Shown here: one piece after another, positions 1 through 9,288 of the stretch
Numbering within the stretch: the first letter of the stretch is position 1
How the letters are laid out: the number at the start of each line of letters is the position of its first letter
Assembly (NCBI GenBank): GCA_951394045.1
Contig: OX595992.1
Span: 1,302,001-1,366,000 of the forward strand
From: Nitzschia sp. DOCU1
Lineage: Eukaryota; Bacillariophyta; Bacillariophyceae; Bacillariales; Bacillariaceae
DNA length: 64,000 nt
Reading direction: 5' to 3'
Program-made: the position numbers and the translations under genes
Notes under the pieces: generated by a model
What the model was told of the DNA's origin: nothing
Databases searched by the model: none
What the model saw: only the letters and a program-made list of their open reading frames with translations

Positions 1-96
1 GTCTTCCTTCTTTTTGGAATTGTCCGCAACATTTTCCCCTTCATCGGCCCGGGAACGTTTCCGCTGCGACGGCGTACTTCGTTTCTTGACCGACAT
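1..96 (-). CDS. Left-edge gene, N-terminal 32 codons only
   Basis: An ATG at 96-94 on the minus strand opens a frame that stays open to the window edge. The 32 visible residues are very basic at first (KKR, RKRSR) and then acidic, ending in a KKKED run, which resembles a nuclear or nucleolar localisation region. No domain can be recognised from so short a piece. It is transcribed divergently from the eL37 gene, with about 415 bp between the two starts. It may instead be a chance start inside a 5' exon. Confidence 0.45.
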   Translation of the reverse strand, partial: MSVKKRSTPSQRKRSRADEGENVADNSKKKED

Positions 97-511
97 GACA
101 ACGCGATTGACAAATAGTAGCTCCGAGAGGCTGGGCGATGGATGATGTTTCAGTAGTACGAGATTTTGACAAGTAGCCACAAGTCTTCACAGTAGGAAAG
201 ATTGGAGATCCAATGCCATTCGACATGACGCGTTTTTTTCGTTTCTGCTTCCCGCCGCGAGAAAAAGATTTCGCGCGCTAGCAAGATCGTACTAATGTAG
301 TCGAACAAGTCATTAATCGACTCGATCGATCTTTCTCCATTTTACCTCTTTTCTCTCCACTAAATCAGGACTCGCGCGTAGGAATTACGTGAAAATCTAC
401 CAGGGCATGTCCGACCATTCGACTCTGCAGTAAAGCCACCCGACGACCCGTCAAGTCCCAAGACAGTGCAACGATACCTAATCACTTTTTTGTTGTAACA
501 ATACTTGCAAG
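97..511. promoter_or_regulatory. Divergent intergenic region, left-edge gene / eL37
   Basis: About 415 bp separate two outward-reading starts and should hold both promoters. I see no clear TATA box. A TCGATCGA palindrome lies near 323-330. No convincing coding frame is present. Confidence 0.4.
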
Positions 512-1126
512 ATGGTGCGTGATGGGCTGAATGTCCAGGATTGTAGACTATGTAGTGCAGTGGAGAGATATAGGGGTTGCTGTGGTCGCCGGTTGCCTGT
601 TGCTGGGGAGAGGTGGTGGGATGCCAATATGATGCATGCTCGGCTCCGCATGGACATTTAGAACGAAAGCGTGGTGATGCGTCTTGATAAAGTTTTGTGG
701 TTTTCTTGGGCATGGACGCTCGGAATGACTATCCGTGGAAGTCTCTTGTTTGGCTGGACTCTGCTGGTAGCAACGGTCGTCGTCTTCCGCCGTTACACTA
801 CATGTTTCATTTTCTCACTGATTTCTGCTATTTTCTTTTTTGGTTTACAGACTAAGGGTACGACATCCTTCGGAAAGAGGCACAATAAGTCTCACACTTC
901 CTGCCGTCGATGCGGTAAGGTCAGCTATCACATCCAAAAGGCGACCTGCTCGTCTTGCGGATACCCCGCCAAGAAGACCAGACAATACAACTGGGGACAA
1001 AAAGCCAAGGGACGCCGAACTGATGGCACTGGACGTATGCGTTACTTGAAGACCATGACCCGTCGCTTTAAGAATGGATTCCGGGAGGGAACTCAAGCAA
1101 AGAAGCAAACGGCTAAGACTGAATAG
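512..1126 (+). CDS. RPL37: 60S ribosomal protein eL37 (L37e), split start codon exon
   Basis: Structural protein of the large cytosolic ribosomal subunit. Exon 2 (851-1126) encodes [10 protein letters not shown] at its start and a C-x2-C-x14-C-x2-C zinc ribbon (CRRC...CSSC), with the family's GTGRMRYLK and [10 protein letters not shown] blocks. It has no Met of its own. The only upstream ATG directly followed by GT is at 512-514 (donor GTGCGT), so exon 1 is modelled as the ATG alone, with an intron 515-850 ending TTTACAG. This gives 92 aa, normal for eL37, and animal RPL37 genes are also split right after the ATG. The intron (336 nt) is far longer than any other here. The product is certain; the exon 1 position is inferred. 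Confidence 0.9.
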
Positions 1127-1480
1127 ATTTCTTCCGTGATCCCATTTGCTTCATTATTTGTTGTTGAATCGTTTGGCGTTCATTGGGAACTAGCACCTGC
1201 ATGTCGTATCTGTCATCCTCCATGTAGAGCAATAGAAACACGTGTAGTGATATCTCTGCAGTTGTCACATTCTCAAATGGGATCTATCAGAGCTGGCTAG
1301 AGAAAGTCGTACCACCTCCTAGCTGGCATCTTTGCTAATGGCTACAGTGCCACTGGAGTCGAAGCTTCCTGGTTCGAAATCAGAAGGATGGGGGTGGATG
1401 GAACAGCTACTGTAGTGGTATGTACCATTGGTACTTCAGTCCAACGATATCCCGTTACATGTCTATTTCGTATCACACTA
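1127..1480. other. Convergent 3' spacer, eL37 / ThrRS
   Basis: 354 bp between two stop codons. It contains only short simple-sequence stretches and no supported gene or RNA. A GGTTCGAAATC string near 1372 is only superficially like a tRNA B box. Confidence 0.4.
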
Positions 1481-3576
1481 CTAAGCATCGCTCTTAGCCT
1501 CTACTTCGCCCATCTTGGTCATCTCCACTGCATCGGCGGCGCAAGCTGAAAGTTCTTGCATCAGTTCGTCCACGTCAAACGAGCCCAAATCGCCCAACTT
1601 ACGGCTACGAATGGCGAGCTTACCCGTTTCCATCTCCTTCATACCAACGACAGCCATGATGGGAACTCGTTGCTGTTCGGCGTTTCGAATCTGCTTAGCC
1701 AGGCGTTCGTTACCTCTGTCAACCTCGACACGGATGCCTGCCCGTCTCGCTTTCTTGGCAATGTCTTGACAGTATGCTTGGACAGCGTCAGTTACTGGAA
1801 GCAACTTGAGCTGAGTAGGAGCGAGCCAGAATGGGAAGTCTCCGGCACAGTTTTCCGTCAAGATACCAAAGAAACGCTCTAGGGAACCAAAAATAGCACG
1901 ATGGACCATGATGGGTTGCTCCCTTGTCCCTTCGGCGCTCACATATTCCAAACCGAAACGGTCGGGTAAGTTAAAGTCGCACTGAACCGTCGAACACTGC
2001 CATTGTCGACCAATGGCATCGCGAATCTTGACATCAATCTTGGGGCCATAAAAGGCGCCACCACCCTCGTCCACACCATAATTCCAACCTTTAGCTTTCA
2101 AGGCGCCCTCCAAAGCCGCCGTGGCAGCTTCCCAAATGGCATCCGATCCCACAGCCTTTTCAGGGCGAGTTGAAAGCATAATGTCATACTTGTCGAATCC
2201 GAATCTGGTCAAAATCTTTTCTGTCAAATCCAATACGCCGACGATTTCGTCCTCGAGCTGTTCCGGAAGACAGTAGATATGGGCATCATCCTGTGTGAAC
2301 CCTCGCACGCGCATCAAGCCGTGAAGTGTTCCGGATCGCTCGTACCTAACAACGAGAACAAGATGTTAACGCAAGCTGATTACGCGACCACATCAATCCC
2401 AATCGCTGCTTACCTGTAAACGGTGCCGAGTTCGGCCCATCGAATTGGAAGGTCGCGATATGATCGTAGTTCGTCCTTGTACATCAAACAGTGGAAAGGA
2501 CAGTTCATTGGCTTGATCTGGTATTGCTCGTTCTCCACATTCATCTGATCAAACATGTCAGACCGGTAAAAGTCAAAATGTCCCGATGTCTTCCACAGGT
2601 TCAAATTGGCAATGTGGGGAGTGTACACGACATCATATCCACCTTCTTCGTGAGCATCCTTCCAGAAATTTTCAATAAGTTTTCGCACCTTGGATCCCTT
2701 GGGATGCCAAAACACAAGACCACCACCAGCGTCCTCCTGAATAGAAAAAAGATCAAGCTTCTTGCCCAGCATTCGGTGATCGCGCTTCTTTGCCTCCTCC
2801 AAGAGGTTCTTGTATTGTTTAAGTTGCTCGGGGTCCTTCCATGCGGTCGCATAGATACGTTGAAGCATTTCCCGGTTTTCGTCACCACGCCAGTAGGCAC
2901 CCGCTACACTTTGCAAAGCAATTGCCTTCTTGGGGATCTTATTGGTACTTTCCACGTGCGGCCCGGCACACAAATCCCACCATTCGTCACCAATATGATA
3001 GATAGTGATGGGCTCTTTCAAACCCTCTAGAATTTCCAGTTTGAAGGGTTCATTGATCTCTTTGATTCGCTTTTCTGCTTCTTCTCTGGAAACTTCCTCC
3101 CTGGTGATTGGGTACCCCTTCGAGATGATCTTATCCATTTCCTTTTTGATGGCCTTTAGATCCGTTTCCGTCAACTTTCTAGCTTCAATTTTGTCGCCAG
3201 TCTCAGGATCAGTCGTCTCGGGGAAGAAAAAGTCGTAGTAAAATCCATTGTCGATCCAAGGTCCAATGGTAACTTGAGCTTCTGGATAGATTTTCTGAAC
3301 TGCCATGGCCATCACATGAGCCGACGAGTGACGAATTCGGAGCAACTCATCGTCGTTGTCGTTGGTTGGAAGTTCTACGATTTCATCAGAGGTTTCTGCC
3401 TCGGGCGCGACCGTCGCCATCCATCGAGATGTCAGTGTGTTGCCGAACCGAAGGACCGACTGCTGCGCCGAAATCGACAAGCGCGATGGTCGGGTGACAG
3501 CTGCAGGCGTAAACGCAGCCACCCTCGCAGCCGAATATAACACTGCCAACATGTTGATAGCAGGACTCCACTTCAT
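1481..3576 (-). CDS. Threonyl-tRNA synthetase, organellar (plastid, possibly dual-targeted)
   Basis: Charges tRNA-Thr. Two exons (3576-2414 and 2345-1481) join as AG|G at a 68-nt intron and restore class II motif 2 (RYERSGTLHG), giving 675 aa. The editing domain shows HSSAH and CAGPH zinc-type motifs. The catalytic core has the zinc ligands (MNCPFH, DAHIYC, MVHRAIFG) and motif 3. An anticodon-binding domain ends the protein. The ATG at 3576 was chosen because it begins a hydrophobic signal peptide (NMLAVLYSAARV) ending in AAF-TP and followed by an S/R-rich stretch, the diatom bipartite plastid presequence. A second in-frame Met (WMATVAPEAE) precedes the mature enzyme and could start a second form. 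The N-terminal TGS domain of bacterial ThrRS is absent. Family certain; targeting inferred. Confidence 0.93.
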
Positions 3577-5414
3577 GCTTCTTCTATCAATTAAGGTGCT
3601 TTCGTTTCCAATGAGCAACGAAACGAGTGCCCAGTCGTAAAAGAGGCAATAAGGGCAGCAGGGCTCAAAATGTGAGTGTGGGATGATGTGTTGTCGATCC
3701 CTTTGAAAGAAGTCAGTCACGACGAAAAGATCGATGGCGTTGACGCACGCGACGCTCCTGTTGCGAAACGTTACAGGTGGAACCATGCGGTACGACGCTC
3801 AATGCGTCAGATGAACGGTCAGTACGGCGTCAGGCAGATACTTCTTTTGGCGGGGAAGGAATCAATTTCTGCTATCACAAGCCTGGACCCCCACCGTAGG
3901 CACCCAGTGGTGGACGAATTTATCGGATTTCAGTGGGATGGAGAAGCAATGTCCTCTTGTGGCTCATTTGCTAGATGTATTGCAGCAGATTTCACCGTTG
4001 CTATCTACCACTATGAGTCTACTCGAATAGCCACCTTGTCACCAGTACTACTAGTAATACCGCTGGTGTACACTGTGAGACTGGCCTAGGCGGCTATCGC
4101 TCCGGCGAACAAAGTGATCACTCCCCTTCGGTCATCAAGGTAGGTGCGAACTGGATAGTGCGTAATCGTCGCTTCTTTAACTACAGTAAGTTGTCGTGGA
4201 GGTTGCGATGCCCTACCGGTAGTCGCTACCTGTAGCGTCGGACCTTTCTCGACCCGAAGGACCCAAGCGAGCCGAACGGTACAATACTGTGTACTGACCA
4301 TATTCATTGAAATACTGTTTCGCATACGGATAGACGGACGGTACAATGGTGTCCTTCTGCCTCCGTGCGGTCGGAAGTTCGAAATTCTGACACCCTTTGC
4401 AGTCGATGATGTAAGCGACCTCCAGTTTCGCGCAGAAATTGCGACAAAGTCGGAGCCTGCTTGTTCCGTAGAACCATCGTAGAAAATGTACTGCCTGTAC
4501 GAAAATCTGCGAATCGCAATCCTGGTACGTCGCCGGACCAGATCATCTTTCAACGCGCGCAGAACCATCCAACCATAGAGAATACCGCGGGCGTAGCTCG
4601 CCGAAGCCAGCCAGATGGTGCCGCGACGTTCCGGAAACGAGCTCACAGCTTCGGCGTTTCTTTCGTCGGCCGAAAGACGTGCCCCCAGCGAGAATTACCT
4701 ACGCGGCACGGTGTGCTCGTCCCAAAAAGGTTCTTCGGGCCACAATTTCAACCCCTTGTTCTCCACACAAAACATCCAACCATTCAACTCATCTGGTACA
4801 AACTTATCACACCACACATTAGAATAGAATGTGAGTTTTCACTTTTGATCCGTTGTATCTCTTGGCTTTGAAACTATATTTTCGACAATGGGGGCACCGC
4901 TACCGTTGTGTTAGGGGACAACGGATGTTTCTCTATCGCACTCGTGTCTGACTTATTGGAAGTCAAGGCGGGATTTGGCGGGGGTCGTAGTTTGTTGGTT
5001 TCGCGGGTTTGCGTCCGGGTAAAGACGGCAAATAGATGATTGCAATGGAACTATTTCGGTGATAGGGTGATTGGGTGTGATTTCTGCCTTCTGATTCGTT
5101 GCCCCATCTTCGGGACGCAGTTGATAAGGCTGGGATTCTCCTCTCTGCCAACCTGCTTATGCTCATCACGTGCTTTTCGTTCTTTTGTTCAGAGACCACA
5201 CCTCTCTTTTTTACCACCATATTTGCTAGAAATCAAACCAGTGGGGTCTATTCAAACACACAACAAGGGAACCAGGGAAAGAAAACACAATGTCAAATAC
5301 GCAATAAAACGCCCAAGCGGCCCACAACACACATACAAACAACAAGGACGAGACCGAGGAGAAAGCTAGCAATTATCTCGGTCTTAACACACGACACATT
5401 TCGCTCTACATAAC
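3577..5414. other. 1.8 kb intergenic region between divergent ThrRS and cyclin genes
   Basis: The longest gene-poor stretch of the window. It must carry the promoters of both flanking genes. Open frames of 137 codons (3676-4089) and 186 codons (4086-4646, minus) have no recognisable family and no splice-supported extension, and I treat them as chance. A repeated ACGGTACAAT decamer occurs near 4277 and 4336. No RNA gene or mobile element was recognised. Confidence 0.4.
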
Positions 5415-6599
5415 ATGGAGGCCACACCGGAACAAGCAGCAGAAGGCGCAGCGATCGTCAGAGTTTTAGCCGATGTCCTGGACAGACTAGTAGTTTCGAA
5501 TGCAGCTCTCGCGAGACAGGACCCGGGGCAGGTGACGAAATTTCATGCCCTGAAAGCTCCTGGCATCGCGATTCAGCCGTACTTGGAAAGGTAAGATAAA
5601 CGCTCGTCTGATCATTGCTTGGGCAACATGTCTGGGCGCTCACGAGTTATTGTGATGTTTTGCAACCCAAGAATACATAAGTACGCGCAGTGCTCGAACG
5701 AGTGTTTCATTCTTGCATTAATCTACATCGATCGGTTGATTCAGCGAAACAACTTTCTTTTGACGGAGCTCAACGTGCACCGAGTTGTTATCACTGCAAT
5801 TCTTCTTGCCGCGAAGTTCTTCGATGATGCTTATTACAACAACGCTTATTATTCCAAGGTGGGTGGGGTTCTGGTTAGCGAGATGAACGGACTAGAGGTT
5901 GATTTTCTTTTTCGGATCAACTTCAGTCTGCACGTCACACCAGAGTTGTTTGATAAGTACAAGGCAGAGTTGGTGGCTCATTCGATGCATGCAATTATGG
6001 CGGCCCCCCAGGCCTCACAAATGATGCCTCCAATCGAGGAGCCTTCACATGTTGCTGCCCCGATGCCATCGTTTCCGCAGCCACAAGCGTTGGTAGCCCC
6101 CATGGCGTCGATGCAGCAGCCTACTCACTCGCATCATCCGCCTCAGGTGACGCCTTCGCCGTCCCATGTGGTGCCGCACCATGTTTCGTCAGGGGTTGAT
6201 GCTAGGCAGATGTACAACGCAGTCCAGGCTCTAGAACAACAGCATCACGAGCAGCAATCGGCATATGCAGCCGAGCAGCAGCTGTTGGCTACCGCCTTAA
6301 CGCAGCAGCAATTGCTCCAAAGAGCAAACTCAATGCCTCCGTTTCCGTCTCATCCGGGCCGATGTTCGTACAACTCCAAACCTCCATTTAGTGCACCAAT
6401 GGTTTCGATGCTCCCAGTTGGAGTAAACGACCAGTACATGCTAGCGGTAAGTCGGCAGCTCTTACCGCTCCAAACGACGCTAGTGCATCATCATCACGGT
6501 TTGCAAGATCAAATGGGCTTTCACGCGCAGACGGCCGGCGGACCAGCGTATCCTTTGTCAAGTAATGGCCTTGGATCGTTGGTGGCTGGACATTATTAG
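5415..6599 (+). CDS. P/U-type (Pho80-like) cyclin
   Basis: Regulatory partner of a cyclin-dependent kinase; P/U cyclins link nutrient or phosphate status to the cell cycle. Exon 1 (5415-5590) and exon 2 (5672-6599) join as AG|A over an 81-nt intron to give 367 aa. The junction restores the hallmark [17 protein letters not shown] followed by [12 protein letters not shown]. The cyclin box runs roughly over residues 15-155 ([39 protein letters not shown]). After residue 165 the protein is a low-complexity Gln/His/Pro/Met tail. Diatoms have enlarged families of diatom-specific cyclins; I cannot name the member. The ATG is the first in frame. The kinase partner is unknown. Confidence 0.9.
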
Positions 6600-7059
6600 G
6601 CGACCCGTAACGCTTGGCTAATCGATCCAATACATAAAATCTAAAAATCTACTTTCTCTCTCGCTACTATTATTATCATAGTCGACTAGTAGTACAAAAG
6701 TTAGCTTTAGAATCCCTTAGCTGCCCGAAAACGCCTTCTCCTAAAAATGGAAATCAGAAACGAACAAGGTTTAGGAGAATGAGAATGGATCCAAAGTTCC
6801 TTGGTTCCCAGGTTCTCAGAACTTGCAATCCTTTTGCTTTGTGAAGGGAACTAAATCGTGGGGCGAATTTGGAAAGGGACGGAAGGGAGAGATGAGGCTG
6901 ACGAGATGAGTGCAACGCACCCAAACTTCGATAGGGCAACAGGCGTCGGCATGCATCCGCAAACACTTCGACGTTGGGTATGACGTACCTGGTACAGACC
7001 GCAGAACAGCACGAATTGGGGTCCAAAATGTGTGCGAGAGGATTGCACTTTTCTTCAAT

Positions 7060-7067
7060 TGACGTCA
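7060..7067. promoter_or_regulatory. CRE/bZIP-type palindrome TGACGTCA
   Basis: A perfect TGACGTCA palindrome lies 12 nt upstream of a TATATAAA sequence and upstream of PEX11. In Phaeodactylum, TGACGT elements are known CO2/cAMP-response sites at carbonic anhydrase genes. Function here is inference; a perfect octamer is expected about once by chance in 64 kb. Confidence 0.4.
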
Positions 7068-7078
7068 CCTTTTGGGCA

Positions 7079-7086
7079 TATATAAA
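7079..7086 (+). promoter_or_regulatory. Candidate TATA box of PEX11
   Basis: TATATAAA in the sequence GGGCATATATAAATGATGG, downstream of the CRE-type palindrome and about 300 bp before the PEX11 start codon. It implies a 5' UTR near 270 nt. Sequence match only. Confidence 0.35.
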
Positions 7087-7390
7087 TGATGGCCGGCCAG
7101 CGAACAGCGTTCTTCTCGCTGACAGACGCACGCACGTGAAAAATTCTGGCACGAAGAAATCGACGGCATCGTCGATGGCACCTGGCGTGTCAAGCACACT
7201 ATGTGAGAATCCACATCGTCATGTCGCGAACGCAGTGAGGAATTCGTTCCATCCATCCCATCGACGTGCTGCCGCCGACGGCCATTGTCTTCTCAATCAT
7301 ATCTTTGCTTCTTGGACATTGTCAAAAGTGAATTCACCTACGTTCCTTTGACGAATCAAAGCAAGCAAGCAAGGAGCCTAGATTTTAAGA

Positions 7391-8892
7391 ATGTGCTCTT
7401 CAGGGAACGGCGCCACTATTCCCGACACTTCGACTGCTATGGAAGCATCTACACCGGCTTCGCATCCAGAGTCCAACGACCAGACATTGGAAACTGGCGA
7501 TGCAGAAGGTGTGACGGGTAAAGCAGCCAAGACGCCGACTCGCCACCACCATCATGAGGGAAGCGACGATGAAACCAGTGATCCGGTGGTAGTAAGCCCT
7601 GCCAGTAGTCCAAAGCCTTCGAATTCTTCCGTCGGAGATGATGTGGACGAAATCTTTCAAGACGCCAAAGCCGATGCTTGCATCGTTGTCCCGCCTCCGC
7701 CCTCCTTTATTTCCCTAGGACTACGACGCAAGGCGACTCCTCTGTCTTTAAAATCCTGGACGTCTCTGGCGTTAACCTTGGATGGACGAGATAAGATTAC
7801 CAAAGTCTTTCAATATGCCGCGCGATTCTTGGCGTGGTGGTTTGCGGGCGCTGCGTCCAATAAGCATCTCTCATTGAAATTTGCCAACTTGTACAAATCG
7901 CTTTCTAATTCCAGAAAGGCCTTTCGATTGGGTCGATCCTTCATTGAGCTGGTCAAGATTGGCGATATGGGAGTGGGCCGTCTCCTTTTGTGGCATTTAC
8001 AAAACACCATGGGTCTCGTCGAAAATGAGACATCGTCGTCGACCTCGTCAAAGCCAAAGGGTCCTCCAAAAACATTTGTGAGGAGAGCTTCTTCCAACAT
8101 TGGGTGGGGTCCATTGACTCTGGATGAAGAAGAAAAAGCCATGGGTGCTCGTAGGCAGAAACAGTCCTTTGTGCGTTCCATGAGTATGAAAGCCTACCGA
8201 GCCATTTATCGACCATTGCATTCTACGATTTCATCCGTCATGGGTGACTCCTCGGCATGTTCGGCATCCTCCACCACAGAGGAACTTTGGACAGTGATTG
8301 GTTCTGTCTTCAAGATGCTGGGACTCTTTGGCTTTTGGGCTGGCGACAATGTGAACTATTTGTATTCGACTGGCTTTTTGGATGACCATACCATTGCGAA
8401 TGAAAAAGAACGACTAGAAAAGCGCAAACAACTAGCAACACTTGCCAGTGAGCGAGCCAATCAGGCGTATTTTGGTGGGTCGATTGCTGGATTGTTGGTA
8501 AGCGCCTATTCTTACTTGAGTTATAGCCGTGGAAAACTGGCAGCCGTAGAGGAACAGTGGAGGGAAGCATGTGAAGAAGGGGGAGAAGAAGAAGAGCACG
8601 CGAAACATCAACTCAAGAAAGCCAAGGAAAAGCAATTTTCCCTCTTTTTGGCACTCGTCAAGGTAAGTTTTCAGAGTTGGGAACTACCACTTGCGACCAT
8701 TTGCACAAAAGCTTACACTATTGTCACCCCGTTACTCCACAGAGCTGCTGTGATGTCATTGTTTTCAGTAACAATCCTGGAATCGATTTGCATGAGAAAT
8801 GGCGCGGAAAGAAGAATAATGAAGGGTTGCATTGTTTGTTTGGTCTCATTTCCGCTGGAACAGTCCTCTACAACAATTTCCCGGATGCCTAA
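7391..8892 (+). CDS. PEX11: Peroxisomal biogenesis factor 11 (PEX11) family protein
   Basis: Membrane protein that elongates and divides peroxisomes. Exon 1 (7391-8662) and exon 2 (8743-8892) join in phase 0 at an 80-nt intron (AAG|GTAAGT...CCACAG|AGC), giving 473 aa. The spliced end runs SCCDVIVFSNNPG to GLISAGTVLYNNFPDA; the GLISA-x6 end is typical of PEX11, while reading through the intron gives an unrelated tail. The PEX11 region begins near residue 115 (LALTLDGRDKITKVFQYAAR, ARFLAWWF) and contains SRKAFRLGR and FGFWAGDNVNYLY. Two insertions enlarge it beyond the usual 230-280 aa: an acidic Ser/Pro N-terminus and a basic loop near residue 225. A Glu-rich helix lies between the last hydrophobic segments. 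Confidence 0.9.
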
Positions 8893-9288
8893 TGACAATA
8901 ATAAGCGCGGATAAGATATAGACCATGAGAAAATACCCCATTCTTCATTCCTTCCAGAGATAATCTTTTGGTAGTAGGCACCTCCATTGAAAGACTACTA
9001 GTAGAGCCACTGGATAGTAATAACGTTCGCTTCTAGATTTTTTAGAGTAACAGTTACGTAAGGACGCTACTATCTTGAAAGAATCTCTCGGACTACTCCG
9101 ACTCTCAGAAAACTGACTCATTCGACCGAACAATTGGATTCATTCGATTATGTGGCGGCAAATCCCCATCGCACATCATCACGTCACGACGATCGCCAAC
9201 AGATCGCCGTCCCGGTGCCATCATGGCATCTCATGATGGATGACAATGTCGTGGTCAAAGATCGTTCTTACACATTCCACTTTTGACC
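8893..9288. promoter_or_regulatory. Spacer upstream of the DNAJC11-like gene
   Basis: 396 bp. It contains the palindrome CTACTAGTAG at 8995-9004 and ACGTCA (reverse TGACGT) at 9181-9186, about 105 bp before the next ATG. No TATA box is obvious and no gene is seen. Confidence 0.35.

Larger units (their letters stand above)
6600..7390. promoter_or_regulatory. Cyclin 3' flank and PEX11 promoter region
   Basis: 791 bp between two plus-strand genes. It includes TGACGT at 6981-6986, a full TGACGTCA CRE-type octamer at 7060-7067 and, 12 nt further on, TATATAAA at 7079-7086, about 305 bp before the PEX11 ATG. A 125-codon frame at 6974-7351 has no recognisable family and overlaps these elements. Confidence 0.45.

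Noticed and set aside
515..850. C/D-box snoRNA in the eL37 intron
   Set aside because: ATGATGC and CTGA strings are present but about 200 nt apart and the C box is imperfect; not supported as a feature.
1360..1400. tRNA B-box-like GGTTCGAAATC
   Set aside because: No matching A box, acceptor stem or cloverleaf around it.
4086..4646. 186-codon minus-strand frame in the 1.8 kb spacer
   Set aside because: No recognisable motif, Arg/Ser-biased composition, and no splice-supported extension; treated as chance.
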